Shown here piece by piece: positions 58,474 to 64,000 of a stretch of DNA of 64,000 nucleotides. Position 1 is the first letter of the stretch. Every line of letters starts with the position of its first letter. Below the pieces are notes generated by a model. The model did no database searches, was not told the DNA's origin, and worked only from the letters and a program-made list of their open reading frames with translations. A program made the position numbers and the translations under genes. Source of the DNA: Iris pallida (lineage: Eukaryota; Streptophyta; Magnoliopsida; Asparagales; Iridaceae); assembly GCA_029216955.1 (NCBI GenBank), contig JANAVB010006998.1, positions 3,593,692 to 3,657,691 of the forward strand. The letters are read 5' to 3'.

Positions 58474-59540
58474 TGTTCAGTCCAGACGAAAGATACGCCT
58501 TTCTTCATGAACTGAGTGAACGGTTGACACCTTATAGAGAGGTTTGAAGTGAATCGTCTGATGTAGGCTAGCCTTCCTTGTAGTCCGTGTAGCTCTTTGA
58601 GGTTTCTTGGAGGATTCATATCGATGATAGCCTTCACTTTCTCCAGGTCCAGATGTATACCCTTTGAAGTGATGACGAAACCAAGGAACTTGTCGCTGGA
58701 GACTCCCAGAAAAGACTTGGTTGGATTCATCTTGAGTTGGTGTGCACGCATTAGTTCGAACACCGTTCTCAAGTCTTAGAGGTGGTTGCCCTTGAGATAA
58801 CTTTTGACTGCGACATCATCTACGTAGCACTCCACAGTTTTATGGAAATGATCACAATAAATTGTGTTCATGGCTCGCTGGTATGTCGCCCCTGCATTCT
58901 TCAATCCGAAGGGCATCACCGTATAGCAGTATACCCCCAACGGTGTTTGAAAAGATGTGTGCTTTTCGTCGTTGGGGAACATCTTTATCTGGTTGTAGCC
59001 TGAGAACCCATCCATGAAGGACATCCACTCGAAACTGCAAGTATTGTCAATCATTACATCGGTGATCGGTAAAGGGAACTTGTCCTTCGGGCATGCAGAG
59101 TTCAAGTTACGGTAGTCGATGCAGACTCGAACTTTACCGTTCTTTTTTATGACAGGAACGATGTTGGCAACCCAGCCTGGGTGCTGTTTCTCACGAATGA
59201 ATCCACTGGCAATGAGCTTCTTGACTTTATTTTTGATAGCTTTCATGACGTCTGGTCGGAATCGTCGTTGTTGCTGCTTCACTGGCTTAGCTTTAGACGA
59301 AATGTATAGGCGGTGCATGGCAACTGTAGGATCCAAGCCTGGTATGTCTTCATAGCTCCATGCGAAGACGTCGATGTATTCTCTTATAAGCTGTATAAGA
59401 GATTGGCGTTCATCGTCAGATAGACTTTTGCTGATGAAGATTGGTTTGAAAGATGCTTCATCTCCTAGATTGACTTGGATGACTTCGTCTTCGGTAGGTG
59501 GTTCCCGTTGTTCGAAGCGCAGCTCCCACCTAGTATCCAT
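58416..59540 (-). pseudogene. T2 reverse transcriptase (best copy)
   Basis: The frame 59540-58776 (254 codons) is open through the core: PGLDPTVAMHRLYISSKAKP, VRVCIDYRNLNSACPKDKF, FMDGFSGYNQIKM, LGVYCYTVMPFGLKNAGA and CYVDDVAVKS, which carries the catalytic YVDD box. It ends at TAA 58776-58778. The same frame continues as 58772-58416 with the thumb/connection part (FLGFVITSKGIHLDLEKV). Just upstream, in frame, is TAG 59550-59552. T1 has the same two stops. RT makes cDNA from element RNA. If the stops are never read through, the product lacks thumb and RNase H. Confidence 0.85.
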
Positions 59541-60649
59541 CTTTTGAGCCTATTGTTCAAGCTCAATTGATTGGACATCGTCTGTAATTTGATCGGCAAA
59601 AACCATGTTGACGGACAGAGTTGCTTTAAACATGTCACCGATGCTGGAGTCTGAGTCCCAGAGGGAGGAATCAGAGGAATAAGAACAACGATCTGCTTCA
59701 TCATCTGATCTTTTGGGAGTTGTTGGAGGAGTGACAGCCCAAACCAACACCGTTTCGTTGATAGTAGTTCTCGGGTTTGCCTGGGGGAGCAAAGTGTCGT
59801 ATTGGCAACCATCGTCCTCGGCCGTAATTTAGCCCTTTGTCGCTTTTGATGTCATATCCTATATTCTGGATGATGTTCTTGGCCTGCCAACTATAACAGG
59901 AAAGTTGTATTTTTCCAGAGTCATAGTCAGCTTCTGTGTTGTGCTTGGAAGAAGTAGAGTCTGGAAGAACTTTCTCTCGCCAATTATATGACCGAAGATG
60001 ATTAGTTCTTCATCCTTCTTTCTAGCTGGAACGATGAAGTAGAGGATATCTTCAGGATAAACTTTTTTTTGCATGTGAGGCGTCGTGACCGGCATAGAGA
60101 GGTGTGGTCCTATGCTATTTTCTAGGGCGTATATCATATCCATGTAGTGGTTTATAGATTGATAGACATCAGAGTAATTCAAAGATAAACCTTTACTAAG
60201 GAAATACGCAAGTTCTTCTTCAGGGATAACATCATTTGCTGAAGGTACATTATTATGGGTATTAGTATACTCATTGAGAGGATCATCATCTGGAAGAGGA
60301 GCCACAGTCTTGGCCAAGTTCACCACGTAGGGTAATTCTTCAGGATTGGGAGGACAGGCATCAGCAGGATCCTCCCGGGGTGTCTTGTTGAGAGTGATGG
60401 TCAATGGTTTGACCTTGTCAGGGTTCTTCTTTTCACTCAAATTGTGAGAAGCTTCGGAGTACTTTTTGGAGTAGTACGTCCTTTGACTCGGATAATCAGG
60501 GGACCATCATTGGAGGATGGACTTGCTTCAGCTTCATTGTCAGCTTCGTCGCCATCGTCCTTGGGGGGCTGAGATTGGTAAAGTATTGAATCTCTATAGT
60601 AAGCTTCGATGCCCTTAAAAGGATCGACATCGACAAACTTCGTCTTCAC
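59541..60649 (-). pseudogene. T2 protease-to-RT linker of the polyprotein
   Basis: The main open part is 60440-59859 (193 codons), with PPNPEELPYVVNLAKTVAP, PEEELAYFLSKGLSLNY, and LLPSTTQKLTMTLEKY near its end. Towards RT the frame changes at about 59905 and again at about 59740 (a two-base loss relative to T1), then runs in frame 59792-59550 into the TAG before RT. A further piece, 60649-60437, connects to the protease. I recognise no enzyme domain. Confidence 0.6.
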
Positions 60650-60702
60650 GACACCGTCAATGTTGACGTATTTGAAGCACTAGTGAAGTGTGGAAGGAAT
60701 AA

Positions 60703-61713
60703 TCATGTTATCGTGTATCCATGACGTCCCAACAAGACGTTGTAGGATATATTGGCATCGATCACATAGAAGAAAACCTCCGTTCGGAGATCACCGATCT
60801 GGCATTTGAGATGAATCTTGTCCAGCGGATGGCTTCGACTAGCATTGAAAGCCATGATAGCTGTGTTGGTTGCAGATAGTTTGTGCAGAGGGATTCCCAG
60901 AATTTGAAGCAGACTTCTAAGAATGATGTTGAGGGAGGATCCTGGATCGACGTGCATGCGGTCCACCTTGATCGCCCCGATATACCCTGTATAGTACATG
61001 GGTCTATCATGACGATTATTTTTGAGTAGCATGTCCTCCTGTGAAAAGGTGATGTTCGGCACCACTTGCATAGTACTGTAGCAATGGGGACAGGAGACAG
61101 GGTCTTCAGCGGGGGCCTTGACTTCAGCGAGGTAAGAGTCGGCATGTAGTAATGCCTCACTTAAGGCCATCCGTGTTTCTTTGGAGAGTCGCAATATATC
61201 GAACAGAGACAACCTGGCAGGTGTATTGGCTAGTTGAGCCAGTATGTCAAAGTTGTAGGGCCGATCCATGCCTTCGGGAGCTGGCACCTTCAGAGACTTA
61301 TCAAATCGCATCTCTTTCTGCTTGGCCTTGTCTGTAGTTGGAGGTTTAGACGGGCCGGCTTCTGAGCTTGTGGGGGCGGCAGTAGCTTGAGGAGGTACTG
61401 CTTCTTCTTGTGCGGGATCGTACGTCCGAAGATAAGTCTTTCCCGAACGCGCCTTGCCAGATAGAACCTCGTAGATGGGATAGGATACCATATGGCATGA
61501 CTTGTATTTCTTGACCCTTTTTGCTTTGGGAGGTACTACCCCTAGCATTACTTCTTGTACAAGGTTCGGATGGACCCACATAATCTTACCACGTTCAGTC
61601 GTGAGCGGGACCAATGTTGAGTTACGAGCTGGTGGTAGGTTGACGACTTCTATTATTGCCTTAGGAATTGGGACCACGCCGTCTGGGACTTCTGTTCGGA
61701 AAAAAGTCACCAA
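60703..61713 (-). pseudogene. T2 aspartic protease region
   Basis: An open segment of 336 codons. Residues about 1-130 correspond to the region before the protease (NFDILAQLANTPARLSLFD, CPHCYST). The protease follows, with VDPGSSLNIILRS as active-site box and YNVLLGR near the end. A one-base loss near 60724 shifts the frame just after LLGR, so the last motif (WIH...PSTLHQ in T1) is lost. D-P-G replaces the usual D-S/T-G. The first residues (MVTFFR) are shifted too: the true upstream frame carries QFGDF, broken by an extra base near 61703. Confidence 0.75.
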
Positions 61714-63484
61714 ACTGAAGAGAGATCATATTAGAAGATACGACCTTGTCTTCAGCTTTGGGATTGATAACTTGGCTGTCGATAAGCTATTGTATCTTCT
61801 TCTTCAGGACGATGCAGTCCTTGGTGGAGTGGTGCATGTACTGATGATAGAGACAGTACTTGGGATCGTTGAGTTGGCTCGCCTCTGTAGGATGTCGTGG
61901 TGGGGGCAATGGCAGCTTATTATCCTTCGTCAATGTGTGAAAGATGGTAATGACATTGTCTTCGTCAAAGGAGAAGGTCTTCTTAGGCTTGTCGGAGGCG
62001 CCCTGAGAATTGGAAGATCCTTTGGATGTGTCGACCTTCAGGACTTCTTTCCCTTTACCCCCACGACTAGGGATAATTTAAGGATGCTTGCCCTTGTCTT
62101 CGGATTTGGGTGTTTACAACCATAGTAGTTCCAAGTTAGGAACGTCGTTTTCAGCAACATCAACGGCCCCAATGAAAGTGGGCCATATATCATACTTATG
62201 TATACGCAGACAGAACTTCACTGTAGGAAGGAAGTTATGTCGACAAGTATCCATAAGTTCTGAATCTGGTATGTCGAAGGGCATCTTCAGTGCTAGCCGT
62301 CTGAAGCATTCGATGAAGGTGATGACAGACTCAGTCCTCCTTTGCTTGGTCTCAATAAGGGTGGACATACTAACATGCATGCCACTCTCTTAAAACCTGT
62401 TGAGGAACAACCTCTCCAAGTCTTTAAATGAGTTGATACATCCGTCAGGCAGACTGCAGAACCATTCGAAGGCTACCCCCTGTAAGGTGCTAATAAACAG
62501 CTTCGACAAGAACGGATCGTCTCTGGGCAAGTGCATCATCTGCGTCTTGAAGTACATCATGTGCTGACGATGAGAAGTCAACCCGTCAAATGAGTTCAGC
62601 GTCAGCGGCTTGTAATTAGGAGGGCAAGTAGTGTTCTCCCACTCAGGGGGATACGGTTGAGATATTTCCATCTTCTGAAGCTCATCTTTGTGTGAGATAG
62701 TATCGAGATGAGCGACCAGGGAATCAATTGCATCCTGTTGATTGAGTAGGTGTTGGAAAATGGCTGTTGAACGGTTATCAGGTGTTGTTGGCGAAGGACC
62801 ACCCCCAGCATTTGCAAGATTTGGAGGAGGCACAACGGAATAATACTTCTTTTGCAGTGAATGAGGGTTGTTGCTGTGAGCCGGACTAGCATGGGTCGAG
62901 ACATTTTGTTGAGGTGGAGGAACAGTCCCAGCAGCTTGAACCGCCATGATACTGGTAAGTATATCGGTGATCTTGGCGAATGCTGTTTTAAAACCCTCTA
63001 GCCGTTTGCTGGTCTGATCTCTGGCTTCTTCAGGTCTTTCTACTTCTGCCATGTATGTAGATAACATGCGAGAAATAACATAGGAAACAGTACAACTGGT
63101 GCTATTACTGTCTTTCTCCGAGTGGACCAGTCCTTCATCTTCAGGTAGAGGAGGCAGATAGTCGCCATCAGATTCAGAGGGATCGTCGTCCTCTGGAAGG
63201 CTACCCCCCAGTGTGAGGGTCATTCGTTTCAGACTCTGAGGGAATACAACCCCCAGCTTGGGATTCTTCGTCGTCCGTACAGAACCTTGTCTTTGACCGA
63301 GTACCCATATAAACTCATTTAGATGTGACAGCCTGCTGGCCATCTGTTGGTAGACTTCTTCTTCTTTTTCTTCTCGCGGAACTGAGAGAGAAAGTTGGGT
63401 TCGTAGTCCACCGTCTTTGATTGGGGCTTCCGTAAGGGGGACCCCATGAAGCCATGTTGGATGAAACACACAGTGGCTTCTCAT
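61714..63484 (-). pseudogene. T2 gag (stop and frameshifts)
   Basis: The frame 63484-62390 (364 codons) contains an acidic N-terminal region (SLPEDDDPSESDGDYLPPLP) and the capsid core with YPPEWENTTCPPNYKPLTL, DDPFLSKLFISTLQGVAFEW and FKDLERLFLNRF. A TAA follows at 62390-62392. In the same frame, 62380-62114 continues with SMSTLIETKQRRTESVITF. Further down, in another frame (61870-61813), is a knuckle-like motif, YCLYHQYMHHSTKDC, as in Tat/Athila Gags. Gag forms the particle and binds RNA. T1 lacks about 1.2 kb of this gene. The antisense 207-codon frame 61502-62125 is a shadow. Confidence 0.8.
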
Positions 63485-64000
63485 CGTCAGAAAAGTACAG
63501 ACGTCGAAACATTAATTTTCTCTAAGGAACTCTTGTTGCTCTAGAGCAACAATAGTTGATAACAATACTGGTGCACGGATGTGCACTATGAATTGCTATG
63601 TCCTTCCTCGCTTTACGCTTATGATTTATTATGTCACGCAAGTCAACGGAAGGGAGTTTTGCCTTACAACTCATGTTGTATGCATCGCCGAGCTTTGCAT
63701 GCGGGTTCGTAAAGAGAGTAGGCGCATCCAGACTTAGTTCACGTATAGGGGCAACCCCCACACCTAAGTTCTGTGATGTCCTTGAAGACAGTCCCGTACT
63801 ATACGCGTTGGGGCCTACCTTTTTGTTGTGGGCACATAGGCCTTGGAGACTGGCCTTGGGCACATGCTCCTTGATAGCATATCTGAGCCTCCTTGATGTG
63901 GGCACATAGTATAGATCCAGAGAGCCTGGGTGCATAGCCTTGGGCGCATAGCTTTGGATGCCCAGCCTGCTGAAGACAGAAGTGTTCTGGTTGGGGCTAT
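63485..64000 (-). other. T2 leader upstream of gag, with an uncertain ORF
   Basis: Matches the T1 leader (about 4431-4990). A minus-strand frame at 63935-63522 (137 codons, MHPGSLDLYYVPTSRRLRYA) is open, but I see no domain, and the T1 equivalent is not open over the same span. GGGCACATAG or GGGCGCATAG occurs near 63831, 63898 and 63943. The 5' LTR is outside the window. Confidence 0.45.

Larger units (their letters stand above)
36760..59648. repeat. Second copy of 13641-36746 (probable unmerged contig overlap)
   Basis: The block repeats the same elements in the same order and orientation, including the SNPs that tell A1 from A2 (GGGAAGC at about 36792 and GAGAAGC at about 43010) and the unique junctions at A/B, B/T1 and virus/gag-PR element. 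Most differences are single-base deletions, densest near 36760-45000. A few are substitutions, for example at 51080 versus 28171, so two haplotypes remain possible. Confidence 0.9.
55000..64000 (-). mobile_element. T2: Tat-lineage Ty3/gypsy retrotransposon, most complete copy (continues past the right edge)
   Basis: On the minus strand from 64000 down the order is leader, gag, protease, linker, RT, RNase H, archaeal-type RNase H, integrase, repeat-rich 3' region and antisense coiled-coil ORF. This is the Tat gene order. No 3' LTR follows; viral relic sequence starts at once. The 5' LTR would lie beyond 64000. Coding lesions are few: two stops shared with T1, some private stops and several one- or two-base shifts. 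Confidence 0.85.

Noticed and set aside
36760..59648. A real segmental duplication or a second wave of identical insertions
   Set aside because: Identical breakpoints, preserved A1/A2 SNPs, the adjacent N gap and error clustering at the contig ends favour an unmerged overlap. It is not excluded without read data.
61502..62125. 207-codon plus-strand frame
   Set aside because: Exactly antisense to T2 gag and the protease upstream region, where the minus strand has Gag motifs and a knuckle.

Overview
This is plant nuclear DNA made almost wholly of nested, decayed LTR retrotransposons plus a fossil pararetrovirus. I found no host gene, tRNA, rRNA or CRISPR array. The evidence for a plant is the presence of Tat-type Ty3/gypsy elements with two RNase H domains, Tekay/Del-like elements with 3-4.6 kb LTRs, a badnavirus-like caulimovirid relic, and very long TA/TG microsatellites. 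The species cannot be told.

The most important structural fact is an assembly one. A 13-base N gap at 36747-36759 separates two contigs. The last 23.1 kb of the left contig (13641-36746) is repeated as the first 22.9 kb of the right contig (36760-59648), down to the SNPs that distinguish two LTR copies inside it. Small indels crowd the end of the left contig and the start of the right one. The simplest reading is an unmerged contig overlap, or two haplotypes, so the real locus would be about 41 kb: 1-36746 followed by 59649-64000. Paired features are listed for both copies, and the better preserved copy carries the detailed description.

Layout after removing the duplication. (1) T1, a minus-strand Tat-lineage element: aRNase H/RNase H/RT/PR/gag at 1-4430, leader at 4431-5258, then the start of its leader ORF and its 5' LTR at 24933-25850. 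(2) Element B, a plus-strand Tekay-like element, inserted in the T1 leader: 5' LTR 5259-9909, dead gag 10182-11389, 5'-truncated 3' LTR 21620-24927. Its two ends are flanked by a CACGT target-site duplication. (3) Element A, minus strand, inside the gag of B: LTR, internal, LTR and partial internal in tandem (11390-21619). Its LTRs are almost identical but its pol is wrecked. (4) An endogenous caulimovirid fragment (movement protein, then coat protein with zinc finger) at 26478-28049 and 31287-32055. It is split by (5) a 3.2 kb gag/PR-only chromovirus-like element with heat-shock-element-like motifs in its LTRs (28050-31286). (6) T2, a second minus-strand Tat element: antisense coiled-coil ORF, repeat-rich 3' region, integrase, aRNase H, RNase H, RT (32186-36746; better copy 55060-59648), then linker, PR, gag and leader (59649-64000).

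None of the elements looks autonomous. Each carries stops, frameshifts or deletions. The regulatory content of the LTRs is better preserved than the coding content and holds the more interesting signals: a W-box cluster in B, HSE-like units near a TATA box in the gag/PR element, and a CpG-rich block just downstream of a TATA box in A. I saw nothing that supports a new defence or metabolic system.
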